A stretch of 64,000 nucleotides of DNA, taken from positions 1 to 64,000 of the forward strand of contig NZ_QSIL01000003.1 of NCBI RefSeq assembly GCF_003469185.1. The letters are read 5' to 3'. This DNA comes from Collinsella sp. AM34-10 (lineage in GTDB: Bacteria > Actinomycetota > Coriobacteriia > Coriobacteriales > Coriobacteriaceae). Under the pieces are notes generated by a model. The model saw nothing but the letters and a program-made list of their open reading frames with translations. It was not told the DNA's origin and made no database searches. Both the position numbers and the translations under genes were made by a program. Shown here one piece after another: positions 18,029-26,920 of the stretch (the first letter of the stretch is position 1; each line of letters starts with the position of its first letter).

Positions 18029-19133
18029 GATGACCGTTGCTATCGCAGCCGGCGGCACGGCGGGACATATCAACCCCGCACTCGCCTTGGCCGAGGAGCT
18101 ACGTGACCGTGGCCACCACGTTGTGTTTGTGGGTCAGTCGCATAAGCTCGAGGGTCGTCTGGTTCCCGAGGCAGGGTTCGATTTTGTGCCGATTACGGTT
18201 ACGGGCTTCGACCGCTCTCGCCCTTGGACGGCATTGAGCTCGCTGTGGCGTGTCTATAAGGCGAAGCGCACGCTCGGCAGCCATTTTTCTAAAGCCTGCA
18301 AGCCCGATGTCGCTATAGGTTTTGGCGCCTATGTCGAGGTCCCGCTTCTGGACTGGTGCAAAGACGCGGGCATTCCGTATCTGCTGCACGAACAGAACTC
18401 CGTTCCGGGCCTTGCTAACAAGATGATGAGTTCGCATGCCGCCCGCGTTTGCATCTCGGTGCCGGCAGCACGTTCCGTGTTTGAGCGCGAGGGCGATCCT
18501 GACCATGTGCTCATGACCGGCAACCCCGTGCGCCGTTCTGTGATCGAGGGGGATCGGGTTCGCGGTCGCAGGGCTCTCGACGTGCCTGAGGACGCCACAC
18601 TCCTGCTGGTTTTTGGCGGCTCACTTGGTGCTCAACATCTTAATGAGCGCGTGGCTTCGCTTAAAAACGAGTTGCTCTCGCGCGATAATCTCTATGTTTT
18701 GCATTCGACGGGCGCCGATGGCTTCGAGGACACCGAGCGTGCTCTTGCCCTGATGCCCGAGGAGGCGAAGCGGTACCGCGTCCAGCCCTACATTGACAAT
18801 ATGGGCGATATGCTGGCCGCGGCCGATTTGGTCCTCTCGCGCTCGGGCGCTTCGAGCGTTGCCGAGATCGCGGCCCTTGCCACACCTTCGGTACTGGTGC
18901 CGTATCCTCATGCGACGGCCGATCATCAGACCACCAATGCCCGCTATCTGGTCGATGCCGGTGCTGGCGTGCTCTGCGCCGATGCCGATATCGATACCCA
19001 GGCGTTTGCCGATGAGCTGCTGCATCTTATCGATGATGCGCAGGCGCGCGATGCCATGCGCCAGGCGGCTCGCGGTTTGGCCCAGGACCGCGCTGCCGTC
19101 CTTTTGGCAGACGCGGTAGAAGGATTGCGTTAG
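18018..19133 (+). CDS. murG: UDP-GlcNAc:lipid I GlcNAc-transferase MurG
   Basis: The 371-residue glycosyltransferase has the N-terminal GGTAGHINPALALAEEL lipid I-binding loop at about 12, FGAYVEVPLL near 95, HEQNSVPGLANK near 118, the second Rossmann domain GGSLGAQHLNE near 200, and the donor-sugar motif RSGASSVAEIAALATPS near 275 with PHATADHQTTNA after it. It makes lipid II on the inner face of the membrane. The gene overlaps the end of ftsW by 11 bases, so it is translationally coupled. Confidence 0.96.
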   Translation: MTDKMTVAIAAGGTAGHINPALALAEELRDRGHHVVFVGQSHKLEGRLVPEAGFDFVPITVTGFDRSRPWTALSSLWRVYKAKRTLGSHFSKACKPDVAIGFGAYVEVPLLDWCKDAGIPYLLHEQNSVPGLANKMMSSHAARVCISVPAARSVFEREGDPDHVLMTGNPVRRSVIEGDRVRGRRALDVPEDATLLLVFGGSLGAQHLNERVASLKNELLSRDNLYVLHSTGADGFEDTERALALMPEEAKRYRVQPYIDNMGDMLAAADLVLSRSGASSVAEIAALATPSVLVPYPHATADHQTTNARYLVDAGAGVLCADADIDTQAFADELLHLIDDAQARDAMRQAARGLAQDRAAVLLADAVEGLR

Positions 19134-19230
19134 TTAGACGGGATATCGCGGGCCGCCCTCGCGCGGATGCGGTAGGTGCGGTACAGTAGACGGGTTACAG
19201 GCAGTGTTTACGCAAGGAGTACACGAGCAC

Positions 19231-20649
19231 ATGGCTGATTCCCAGACTGCAACCTCCGCGCCCGATTTCAAGAGCGCCCATTTTATCGGTATCGGTGGCG
19301 CCGGCATGAGCGGCATCGCCCTCGTCCTTCACGAGCGCGGCTATGTCGTTACCGGCTCCGACCTTAAGACGTCGCGCTATATTCGCCAGCTTACCCGCGC
19401 CGGCGTGAAGGTGCATGTGGGCCATGAGGCCGCCACCATCGACGAGGTCAAGCCCGACGTCGTCGTGGTCTCTACCGCTATTCCCGAGTCCAACCCCGAG
19501 CTCGTCCGTGCGCGCGAGCTGGGTATTCCCGTGTGGCCTCGCGCCAAGATGCTCTCGGCTCTGGGCCACGGCTACACCACCGTCGCCGTCGCCGGTACTC
19601 ATGGCAAGACCACGACCTCTTCGATGTGTGCCACCATGCTCGACCGCATGGGTCTGGACCCCAGCTTCCTGATCGGTGGCATTGTCGAGGGCTACGATAC
19701 CAACGGCAAGAACGGCTCGGGCGACTATTTTGTCGCCGAGGCGGATGAGTCCGACAGCTCCTTCCTGTTCCTTAACCCCAATGTGGTCATCGTGACCAAC
19801 GTCGAGGCCGACCATCTCGATCATTACTCGGGTATCGAGGAGATCGAGGCCACCTTCGCCAAGTTTATGAGTCTGGTGGGCGAGGACGGCACGGTCATCG
19901 TCTGTGGCGAGGACCCGCATCTGGTCGAGCTTGCCAAGTCGACGGGCCGTCATGTGCTTTCCTATGGCTTTGCCGAGACCAACGACATCGTCTGCGTGCA
20001 TCCGGATGTCAAGGGCATCCAGAGCGACTTTATCGTTCGCTTTGAGGACGGCACCGAGCACGCTGTCGAGATTAAGAGCAACCCCGGTCGTCACAACATG
20101 CTCAACGCCACGGCCGTATTGACCGTCGCCCATGTCCTAGGCCTCGATATCGACGCCGCCGCTAAGGCACTTTCGAGTTTTGAAGGCGTCCGCCGTCGCT
20201 TTACCCACGTGGGCGATATCGACGGCATCACGGTGGTTGACGATTACGGCCATCATCCCACCGAGATCAAGGCGACGCTCGCTGCTGCCTCTTCGCTGGG
20301 CTACAAACATGTCGACGTCGTGTTCCAGCCGCACCGCTATTCGCGCCTGCAGGCTCTGTGCGATGACTTTGCCGACGCATTCGCCAATGCTGACAAGCTG
20401 CTGTTGATTGACGTGTTCTCTGCCGGCGAGATGCCCATCCCGGGCGTCACGTCCAAGATGCTTGCCGATACCGTGCGCGCCAAGCATCCCGGCAAGGAGG
20501 TCGTGTACTGCTCGAGCCGTCTTGAGCTCAATGAGGAGCTCGAGAAGATGGTGGGCGAGGGCGATCTGCTGCTTACCATGGGCGCCGGCGACGTCACGAC
20601 GGTCGGCCCCGAGTTCATCGAGTATCTGACTGCCAAGAAAGACGCTTAA
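19231..20649 (+). CDS. murC: UDP-MurNAc:L-alanine ligase MurC
   Basis: The protein (about 472 residues) carries IGIGGAGMSGIALVLHERGY near the N-terminus (the MurC UDP-binding loop), the ATP loop VAGTHGKTTTSSM near residue 116, EADESDSSFL near 170, and DDYGHHPTEIKATL near 335, followed by FQPHRYSRL, all diagnostic of MurC. It is the first of the amino-acid-adding ligases. An in-frame GTG at 19204 would add nine residues, but AAGGAGT (19213-19219) is spaced 11 bases from the ATG at 19231. The 97-base gap after murG contains a TACAGT box, so an internal promoter is possible. Confidence 0.95.
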   Translation: MADSQTATSAPDFKSAHFIGIGGAGMSGIALVLHERGYVVTGSDLKTSRYIRQLTRAGVKVHVGHEAATIDEVKPDVVVVSTAIPESNPELVRARELGIPVWPRAKMLSALGHGYTTVAVAGTHGKTTTSSMCATMLDRMGLDPSFLIGGIVEGYDTNGKNGSGDYFVAEADESDSSFLFLNPNVVIVTNVEADHLDHYSGIEEIEATFAKFMSLVGEDGTVIVCGEDPHLVELAKSTGRHVLSYGFAETNDIVCVHPDVKGIQSDFIVRFEDGTEHAVEIKSNPGRHNMLNATAVLTVAHVLGLDIDAAAKALSSFEGVRRRFTHVGDIDGITVVDDYGHHPTEIKATLAAASSLGYKHVDVVFQPHRYSRLQALCDDFADAFANADKLLLIDVFSAGEMPIPGVTSKMLADTVRAKHPGKEVVYCSSRLELNEELEKMVGEGDLLLTMGAGDVTTVGPEFIEYLTAKKDA

Positions 20650-20654
20650 ACCCC

Positions 20655-21566
20655 ATGGGTCTGTTTAACGCCGTCATGGCGCTTTCGGGCATGATCGATA
20701 CGGACATAATTGAGGATGAACGCCTCGCGCGCCATACGAGCTATCGTATCGGCGGCAAGGCGGACCTCTTTGTGACGTGTCACAGCTATCATGCCTTGCG
20801 TCGCGCCGTGGCGGTGCTCGATCGTGAGCAGGTGCCGTGGGTCATTATCGGCAAGGGATCTAATCTGCTTGTTGCCGATGCAGGCTATCGCGGCGCCGTC
20901 ATTTCGTTGGGGCGTGAGTTCCAGCGTACGGTTGTCGCCGAAGACGGTTGTACGCTGACGGTCGGTGCGGGCGTGATATTCGCTCGCCTAGTCAACGACG
21001 CGCTGTCGCGCAGCCTTTCGGGCCTTGAGTTTGCGGTCGGTATTCCCGGCTCCGTTGGCGGCGCCGTGTCCATGAATGCCGGCACGCGAACCGAGTGGAT
21101 TGGCTCGCTGGTCGAAGATGTCGTTACGTTTGACCCGAGCTCCGGCATCAAACATTACGCGGGCTCGGAGATCGCTTGGGGCTACCGTGAATGCAGCCTG
21201 CCGCGTAACGAGATCATTCTGGAGTGCGTGCTCAAGCTCAAACCTGCGCCCAAGGCCGATATCCGTGAACGTATGGAGCGGTACCTGACGCGGCGTAAGC
21301 GCACACAGCCCATGGGCTGTGCATCCTGCGGGTCGGTATTTCGCAACCCGCCCGATGCGAGCGTGGGCAAGCTTATCGAGGATTGTGGATTAAAGGGTTT
21401 TTCGGTTGGCGGCGCGGAAGTTTCGCCCGTACACGCTAATTTTATCGTTAATAACGGAACCGCCTCGGCCGATGACGTGGCCGCGGTTATCAGACATGTG
21501 CACGGAAAGGTGAGGGAGGCGTATGGCATCGAGCTCAGACCGGAAGTTAAATTCCTCGGCTTCTAG
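20655..21566 (+). CDS. murB: UDP-N-acetylenolpyruvoylglucosamine reductase MurB
   Basis: The 303-residue flavoprotein has the FAD-binding motifs TSYRIGGKADLFV near residue 30, IGKGSNLLVADAGY near 62, and GIPGSVGGAVSMNAGTR near 127, the proton-donor Ser in CGSVFRNP near 229 and the C-terminal catalytic Glu in LRPEVKFLG. It reduces enolpyruvyl-UDP-GlcNAc to UDP-MurNAc with NADPH. The HANFIVN segment marks the usual substrate-binding region. The start lies five bases after the murC stop, and its 3' end overlaps ftsQ by 44 bases in another frame. Confidence 0.95.
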   Translation: MGLFNAVMALSGMIDTDIIEDERLARHTSYRIGGKADLFVTCHSYHALRRAVAVLDREQVPWVIIGKGSNLLVADAGYRGAVISLGREFQRTVVAEDGCTLTVGAGVIFARLVNDALSRSLSGLEFAVGIPGSVGGAVSMNAGTRTEWIGSLVEDVVTFDPSSGIKHYAGSEIAWGYRECSLPRNEIILECVLKLKPAPKADIRERMERYLTRRKRTQPMGCASCGSVFRNPPDASVGKLIEDCGLKGFSVGGAEVSPVHANFIVNNGTASADDVAAVIRHVHGKVREAYGIELRPEVKFLGF

Positions 21567-22791
21567 AGCATCGAAACCAACCTTCCGCCGCGCCGGAGGG
21601 CGTTCCGGCGCACCGTCTCAGCCTCAACGTAAATCCGTTATGCCTTCTAAGCCTGCTGGGTCCGTGCGGCCTGCCAAGCGTTCGACTGCCGGTTCGCAGC
21701 TTGGCGGACGCCCCGCGGCCAAAAATGTTGCTCGTCCGGTGGCACGTCCCTCGGTGACGCCCAAACCGGCGATGGGCGCCATACCTTCTCGCCCCATAGC
21801 GTCGCCCAAGCCCTCGTTGGGGGCAAAGGTGACGCGTCCCGGTCGCGCGCTGGGTGCATCTAAGCCACGTATGCTGACGTCGGTGTCGGCCTCCGCAAAA
21901 CCGCAATCGGGCAAAAAGGGCTCTAATCCGTTGTCATCGATCGGCGCCCTGGCAAATCATGCGGCGGGTGCCGCTTCTGCCGTTAAGGGCAAGGGCAAAA
22001 TCGCGGGCGGCATCCTTGCCGCTCTGGCAGCGCTTGCAGTCGTTGCCGTCGTCGTCATTAACTCTGGCCTGTTCGCCGCTACCGATATTCAGATCCAGGG
22101 CAGCGAGCATGTGACCAAGCACGATGCCATCCAGCTGATCGATCTGCCCGAGAACACGTCGCTGTTCAATGTGAATCCCGACCAGATCACCGAGGGCCTT
22201 AAGCAAAATCCGTGGGTCTCGGGCGTGGATGTCCAACGTCAATTTCCCCATACGCTCATCATCACGCCGACGGAACGCAAAGTTATCGCAATCGCCTACA
22301 TTAGCTCCGACGATCTTGCCTGGGCGATCGGGGACGATGACACATGGATTGCACCACTGTCTACCTCGGTCGATGTTGACGACCAGGGCAATGTCATCAC
22401 AACGGGGGAGGGTGCCAACACCCTAAACGGTATCGATGCCGCCCTGGCACTCGCTAAACATTACGGTGCCGTGCTGTTGACCGATGTCTCGGCCGATGTC
22501 GCACCGGTTTCGGGGCAAGCCGTAAATTCCAAGGCCGTCAAGGCCGGCCTGGATTACGTCCGCGGTTTCTCGAGCGAGTTCCTGGGCCAGGTCAAGGATA
22601 TTTCCACGCCCTCGGTCGAGGCCATCTCGGCGAATCTCGATAACGGTATCGAGGTGTCGCTCGGAGATTCGGACGACATTGCCAAAAAGGAGCGTATCGT
22701 GACCAAGCTGCTTTCGCAGGTGGAGGGCGTGACGTATATCAACGTTCGATCTCCTGGCAACTATACGTTTAGGAACGCACCGACCTCGTAG
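21523..22791 (+). CDS. ftsQ: Cell division protein FtsQ (DivIB)
   Basis: The 422-residue protein has an unusually long Arg/Pro/Ser/Ala-rich basic cytoplasmic region (about 1-160), one membrane segment (about 167-190, ILAALAALAVVAVVVINSGL), a POTRA domain starting ATDIQIQGSEHVTKHDAI near residue 190 with NTSLFNVNPDQI and the LKQNPWVSGVDVQRQFPHTL strand-turn, then a beta domain with ITPTERKVIAIA. FtsQ links the early divisome to FtsL/FtsB. GGGAGG sits five bases before the ATG, and the first 44 bases overlap murB, suggesting tight coupling. Confidence 0.9.
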   Translation: MASSSDRKLNSSASRASKPTFRRAGGRSGAPSQPQRKSVMPSKPAGSVRPAKRSTAGSQLGGRPAAKNVARPVARPSVTPKPAMGAIPSRPIASPKPSLGAKVTRPGRALGASKPRMLTSVSASAKPQSGKKGSNPLSSIGALANHAAGAASAVKGKGKIAGGILAALAALAVVAVVVINSGLFAATDIQIQGSEHVTKHDAIQLIDLPENTSLFNVNPDQITEGLKQNPWVSGVDVQRQFPHTLIITPTERKVIAIAYISSDDLAWAIGDDDTWIAPLSTSVDVDDQGNVITTGEGANTLNGIDAALALAKHYGAVLLTDVSADVAPVSGQAVNSKAVKAGLDYVRGFSSEFLGQVKDISTPSVEAISANLDNGIEVSLGDSDDIAKKERIVTKLLSQVEGVTYINVRSPGNYTFRNAPTS

Positions 22792-22989
22792 CGTTTTCTC
22801 GCCTTTGTTGACGGGGCATACCGCGCCGTTTATCTGGTTTGTTTGGTTTTCACCGTCAATTATTTGACTGATACGTTCATAATGTGCAAACATAATACGG
22901 TTTACCTTTGCATTTACTTTCAACTTGAAGGTTAATGTGCGCAGGGGTCAACCCATGCTATGGCAATAACCTTTGTTCGGAGGACCGAC
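22792..22989 (+). promoter_or_regulatory. ftsZ upstream region
   Basis: The 198-base gap is A+T-rich compared with its surroundings and probably holds an ftsZ promoter: candidates are TTGACT (22864-22869) with CATAAT (22891-22896), though the spacing (21) is long. A near-palindrome ACTTTCAA-C-TTGAAGGT spans about 22917-22933; part of it (TCAACTTGAAGGTT) also occurs upstream of mraZ at about 8387. Confidence 0.4.
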
Positions 22990-24144
22990 ATGCACGAGAC
23001 AGAGATCAACAACTACCTTGCCGTCATTAAGGTGGTCGGCGTCGGCGGCGGCGGTACCAACGCGGTCAATCGAATGATCGAAGAGGGTATCCGCGGCGTC
23101 GAGTTTGTTGCCATCAACACCGATGCTCAGGCACTCGCGATCTCTGATGCCGATATCAAGGTGCACATCGGCACCGACCTGACCCGCGGCCTGGGCGCTG
23201 GCGCCAACCCCGAGGTCGGCCGTAAGGCCGCCGATGAGTCCCGCGACGACATCGCCGAGGCGCTCGCTGGCGCCGATATGGTGTTCATCACCTGCGGCGA
23301 GGGCGGCGGCACCGGTACCGGCGCTGCCCCCATCGTTGCCGATATCGCGATGAACGAGGTCGGCGCGCTGACCGTCGCCGTCGTGACCAAGCCCTTTACG
23401 TTTGAGGGCCGCAAGCGCAAGAAGAGCGCCGAAGAAGGCATTAAGACGCTTTCCGACTGCGTCGACACCATGATCGTTATCCCTAACGACAAGCTGCTCG
23501 ACATCGCCGAGAAGAAGACCACCATGCTTGAGGCCTTCGCAATCGCCGATGGCGTCCTTTCCCAGGGCACCCAGGGCATCACCGACCTCATCACCGTCCC
23601 CGGTATCATCAACCTGGACTTCGCCGATGTTAAGACCATCATGAAGCAGGCCGGTACCGCCATGATGGGTATCGGTACCGCTTCTGGGGACACCCGTGCC
23701 GTCGACGCTGCCCAGCAGGCTATTTCCAGCCCGCTGCTCGAGAGCTCCATCGATGGCGCTACGCGCGTCCTGCTTTCCATTGCCGGTTCCAAGGACCTGG
23801 GTATTCAGGAGATCAGCGACGCTGCCGACGTTGTCGCCAACGCCGTCGACCCCGAGGCCAACATCATCTTCGGTACCGTTGTCGACGAGTCCCTGGGCGA
23901 TCAGGTGCGTATTACCGTCATCGCTACGGGCTTCTCCGACTCCAACGTCAACCGTCAGGACGAGCTCTTCGCTGCACAGCAGTCCCAGAGCAAGGCCGCT
24001 GCTTCTACCGAGCCGCAGCGCACCGCTCCTGCCACGAGCCCGGCTCAGGCTGCCCCGACTCGCAACGTCGGTGGTACCGAGCTCCCCAACTTTGGCAACG
24101 ACCAGTTTGAGCTTCCTGACTTCCTCAAGCGCGGCAGCTTCTAG
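22990..24144 (+). CDS. ftsZ: Cell division GTPase FtsZ
   Basis: The protein (about 384 residues) begins [19 protein letters not shown], and the tubulin signature [10 protein letters not shown] lies near residue 104, with the T7 catalytic-loop motif [11 protein letters not shown] near 205. A flexible linker rich in Ala/Ser/Pro (about 325-365) leads to the conserved C-terminal peptide [11 protein letters not shown], which in actinobacteria contacts SepF. GTP-dependent polymers of FtsZ form the division ring. The in-frame ATG at 22960 is upstream of GGAGG at 22979-22983; the ATG at 22990, six bases after it, is the likely start. ftsA is absent from the cluster, as usual in actinobacteria. Confidence 0.97.
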   Translation: MHETEINNYLAVIKVVGVGGGGTNAVNRMIEEGIRGVEFVAINTDAQALAISDADIKVHIGTDLTRGLGAGANPEVGRKAADESRDDIAEALAGADMVFITCGEGGGTGTGAAPIVADIAMNEVGALTVAVVTKPFTFEGRKRKKSAEEGIKTLSDCVDTMIVIPNDKLLDIAEKKTTMLEAFAIADGVLSQGTQGITDLITVPGIINLDFADVKTIMKQAGTAMMGIGTASGDTRAVDAAQQAISSPLLESSIDGATRVLLSIAGSKDLGIQEISDAADVVANAVDPEANIIFGTVVDESLGDQVRITVIATGFSDSNVNRQDELFAAQQSQSKAAASTEPQRTAPATSPAQAAPTRNVGGTELPNFGNDQFELPDFLKRGSF

Positions 24145-24169
24145 TTCGTTTTTCTCAGCGACCTGTATG

Positions 24170-24198
24170 GGGTGCGTCCGATTGGGCGCACCCTTTTT
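24170..24198 (+). terminator. Rho-independent terminator after ftsZ
   Basis: GGGTGCG (24170-24176) pairs with CGCACCC (24187-24193), followed by T5. It separates the dcw transcription unit from pgeF. Confidence 0.85.
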
Positions 24199-24358
24199 GT
24201 TGTGTTTTGCCTTTGTAAACGAAAGCCTCCAATCTCCTTACGTTCCCCTTACGTTTAGCCCCTACCGCTGCGGGTATCCTTTTGATGAAGTATGGCAGCC
24301 GTGTGGCACGGACTGCTGCGGCGTCGCCGCGATACTTGTGTTATTAGGAGGCTTTAGT

Positions 24359-25159
24359 ATGGCAGCACGTGCGGACAGCGTTTCGCGTGTCGACCATGAT
24401 GGAGTTACGTTGGTAGAGGGCGCGACGCACGATGTTCGCTTTGCTTTTACCGAACGCGCCGGCGGTGTTTCCGAAGATGCGTACTCCTCACTCAATCTGG
24501 GCTCGCATGTTGGCGATGACCCCTTTGCCGTTCAAGAAAATCGTCGCCGCGCACTCGAGGCCTTGGGTGCCGCCGAGTGCGAGCACAACCTGCTTGTTCC
24601 CAATCAAGTACACGGTGACCATGTCGTGACGGTGACCTCGAACGGTGCTGATGATCTCGAGAACATTCGCGAGCAGATTGCCGAGGGCTGCGATGCCATC
24701 GTCTGCATGGCCCGTGAGGTACCCGTGATGCTCTGCTTTGCCGATTGCGTTCCCGTGGTGCTGGTGGCTCCCGGCGGCTTTGCCGTGGTGCACTCTGGCT
24801 GGAAGGGCACGATTGCGCGCATTTCCGCCAAGGCGTGCCAAGCGCTCTGCGAGGCGGCTGGCTGCAAGCCGGACGACATCTCTGCCTACATTGGGCCCCA
24901 TATCCTGGGCGACGAGTACGAGGTGTCCCAAGAACTTATGGATCGCTTTGCCGCCGAGTTCGCGTGCATCGATGCCTCTGCTTCTCGTATGCTCGATCTT
25001 TCCGCCGCCATTCGCGAGGCGCTGATGGACGCCGGCGTCGAGGCGAGCAGCATTGTGGACACCAAGCTTTCCACCGTTCGTCAGAACGACCGCTTTTATT
25101 CCTACCGCAACGAGGGCGGCACCTGTGGGCGCCATGCTGCGATCGGCGTGATGCTATGA
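24359..25159 (+). CDS. pgeF: Peptidoglycan editing factor PgeF (YfiH/laccase-domain family)
   Basis: The 266-residue protein has the family landmarks NLGSHVGDDP near residue 47, the metal-binding His in QVHGD near 84, FADCVPVVL near 128, VHSGWKGT near 143 and YIGPHI near 183. PgeF is reported to remove aberrant amino acids from peptidoglycan precursors, and homologues have purine nucleoside phosphorylase activity. It follows ftsZ, as in many actinobacteria. The ATG has TTAGGAGG eight bases upstream. Its stop overlaps the pstS start in an ATGA arrangement, implying translational coupling with phosphate uptake genes. Confidence 0.9.
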   Translation: MAARADSVSRVDHDGVTLVEGATHDVRFAFTERAGGVSEDAYSSLNLGSHVGDDPFAVQENRRRALEALGAAECEHNLLVPNQVHGDHVVTVTSNGADDLENIREQIAEGCDAIVCMAREVPVMLCFADCVPVVLVAPGGFAVVHSGWKGTIARISAKACQALCEAAGCKPDDISAYIGPHILGDEYEVSQELMDRFAAEFACIDASASRMLDLSAAIREALMDAGVEASSIVDTKLSTVRQNDRFYSYRNEGGTCGRHAAIGVML

Positions 25160-25992
25160 GAAAGATCGCATCGGTCCTGAGTGCTGCAGTGCTTACGCTC
25201 ACGCTGTGTGCTTGCTCCTCGGGATCTTCCACATCTTCTATTACCGTGGCCGGCTCGACCACGTGCCTTCCCATTGCCGAGATCGCAGCCGAGGGCTTTA
25301 AGGAAGAGGCCGGCACCGATGTGCTCGTCTCCGGCCTTGGCTCCTCTGCGGGTATCGAGGCCGTCAGCAACGGCACGGCCGACATCGCCAGCTCGTCTCG
25401 TGGCCTCAATGCCGACGAACAAGACCTTGGCCTGACCCCGATCGTAATCGCGCACGACGGCATCGCAGTCATCGTGAACGACGACAACCCGGTCGACAAT
25501 CTCTCGACCGAGCAGCTCCGCGATATTTACGCCGGCAAGATCACCAACTGGAAGGAAGTCGGCGGAGAGGACCTGAAGATTCAGGTTATCAACCGCGATG
25601 AGGCGTCCGGTACGCGCGAGGCCTTCCGTACCATCGTGATGGACGGCACGCCGTTCGATCGCCGCTCGGCCGTTCTTTCGGGTACGGGCCAAGTGCGCGA
25701 CGTCGTGTCCCGCTCGCATGGCGCCATTGGCTACATCTCGCTGGGTTTTGTCGAGAGCCTCAACGCCACGACCTCGGTTAAGGCCGTTTCGGTCAACCAT
25801 GTCGAGGCATCCGAGAAGACGGTCGCAAGTGGCGGCTATCCCATCTCGCGCGACCTTTACTTCTTTGTGAAGGGTACGCCTTCGCATCAGGCGCAGGACT
25901 ACATTGACTATGTGACGTCCGAGAAGATGGACAAGCAGATTCGCGAGGCGGGCTTTATTCCCGTCACCAACGACGGAAAGGGGAGTGAGTAG
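25156..25992 (+). CDS. pstS: Phosphate-binding lipoprotein PstS
   Basis: A 278-residue extracytoplasmic binding protein. The N-terminus MRKIASVLSAAVLTLTLCAC is a lipoprotein signal with lipobox LTLC, so the mature protein is anchored at Cys18. Phosphate-site motifs follow: VAGSTTCLPIAE, GLGSSAGIEAV, DIASSSRGL and NRDEASGTREAF. PstS captures phosphate for the PstCAB transporter at low concentrations. It starts within the pgeF stop codon (ATGA). The next gene, pstC, starts two bases after the stop, so pgeF-pstSCAB read as one unit. Confidence 0.93.
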   Translation: MRKIASVLSAAVLTLTLCACSSGSSTSSITVAGSTTCLPIAEIAAEGFKEEAGTDVLVSGLGSSAGIEAVSNGTADIASSSRGLNADEQDLGLTPIVIAHDGIAVIVNDDNPVDNLSTEQLRDIYAGKITNWKEVGGEDLKIQVINRDEASGTREAFRTIVMDGTPFDRRSAVLSGTGQVRDVVSRSHGAIGYISLGFVESLNATTSVKAVSVNHVEASEKTVASGGYPISRDLYFFVKGTPSHQAQDYIDYVTSEKMDKQIREAGFIPVTNDGKGSE

Positions 25993-25993
25993 C

Positions 25994-26917
25994 GTGGAAG
26001 CACAGGAAACCCCCCAGATTGAGCAGGAGGCTCAGACGCCCAAAAAGCGTGAGTTGGCGTTGGTGTCGCGTAGCACCTATCTCAAGGAGAAGGCGCTGCA
26101 GTGGATCTTCTTTGCCTGCGCGTTCTTGGCGGTCGTCACCGTTATCCTGATCTTTGTCTTTACCACGTACTCGGCGCTGCCCGTCTTTACCGACATCGGC
26201 CTGGCGGACTTCTTTAGCTTTACGTGGGCGCCATCCGAGGGCCACTACGGCATCATGTCGCTGCTGGCGGGCTCTGGTCTGGTGACGGTCGGTGCGCTCG
26301 CCATGGGCGTGCCCCTGGGTGTGGGCACGGCTGTATATCTGGTCGAGATCGCCAGCAAGCGCGTGCGCAGGCTCATCAGCCCCGCCGTCGACCTGCTGGC
26401 GGGCATCCCCTCCATCATCTACGGCTTCTTTGGCATGGTCATCATCCGCCCGTTTATCGCGCAGCTGACCGGCGGTCTTGGCTTTGGCGCGCTGACGGCG
26501 TGGTTTGTGCTTGCCATCATGATCGTTCCCACCATTACCACGCTCACGATCGATGCCCTCAATTCCATCCCCATGGGCATTCGCGAGGCGTCCTATGCCA
26601 TGGGTGCCACCAAGTGGCAGACCATCTACAAGGTCGTGCTGCCTGCAGCCAAGCTGGGCATTGTCGATGCAATTGTCTTGGGTATGGGGCGTGCCATCGG
26701 TGAGACCATGGCCGTGCTGATGGTCGTGGGCAACGCCCCGGTCATTCCAGATAGCATCTCGAGCCCCATCTCGACGCTCACGAGTCAGATCGCACTCGAC
26801 ATGAGCTATTCCTCGGGCCTGCATCGCTCGGCTCTGTTTGGCATGGGCGTGGTCCTGTTTATCATCTCAGCTGCACTGGTGGGTATCGTTCGCCTGATTT
26901 CAAAGAAGAGGGGGTAG
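25994..26917 (+). CDS. pstC: Phosphate ABC transporter permease PstC
   Basis: The permease (about 307 residues) has an acidic cytoplasmic N-terminus and six membrane segments. The inner-membrane ABC signature EASYAMGATKWQTIYKVVLPAA lies near residue 198 (quoted part: EASYAMGATKWQTI), followed by GRAIGETMAVLMV, typical for PstC/PstA. It forms the channel with PstA. GGAAAGGGGAG lies directly before a GTG at 25985, which is too close; the GTG at 25994 is correctly spaced and is chosen. pstA follows after three bases. Confidence 0.92.
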   Translation: MEAQETPQIEQEAQTPKKRELALVSRSTYLKEKALQWIFFACAFLAVVTVILIFVFTTYSALPVFTDIGLADFFSFTWAPSEGHYGIMSLLAGSGLVTVGALAMGVPLGVGTAVYLVEIASKRVRRLISPAVDLLAGIPSIIYGFFGMVIIRPFIAQLTGGLGFGALTAWFVLAIMIVPTITTLTIDALNSIPMGIREASYAMGATKWQTIYKVVLPAAKLGIVDAIVLGMGRAIGETMAVLMVVGNAPVIPDSISSPISTLTSQIALDMSYSSGLHRSALFGMGVVLFIISAALVGIVRLISKKRG

Positions 26918-26920
26918 GCT

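Noticed and set aside
24199..24358. Pho box upstream of pgeF-pstS
   Set aside because: No convincing direct repeats of the known actinobacterial or enterobacterial Pho box type were seen.
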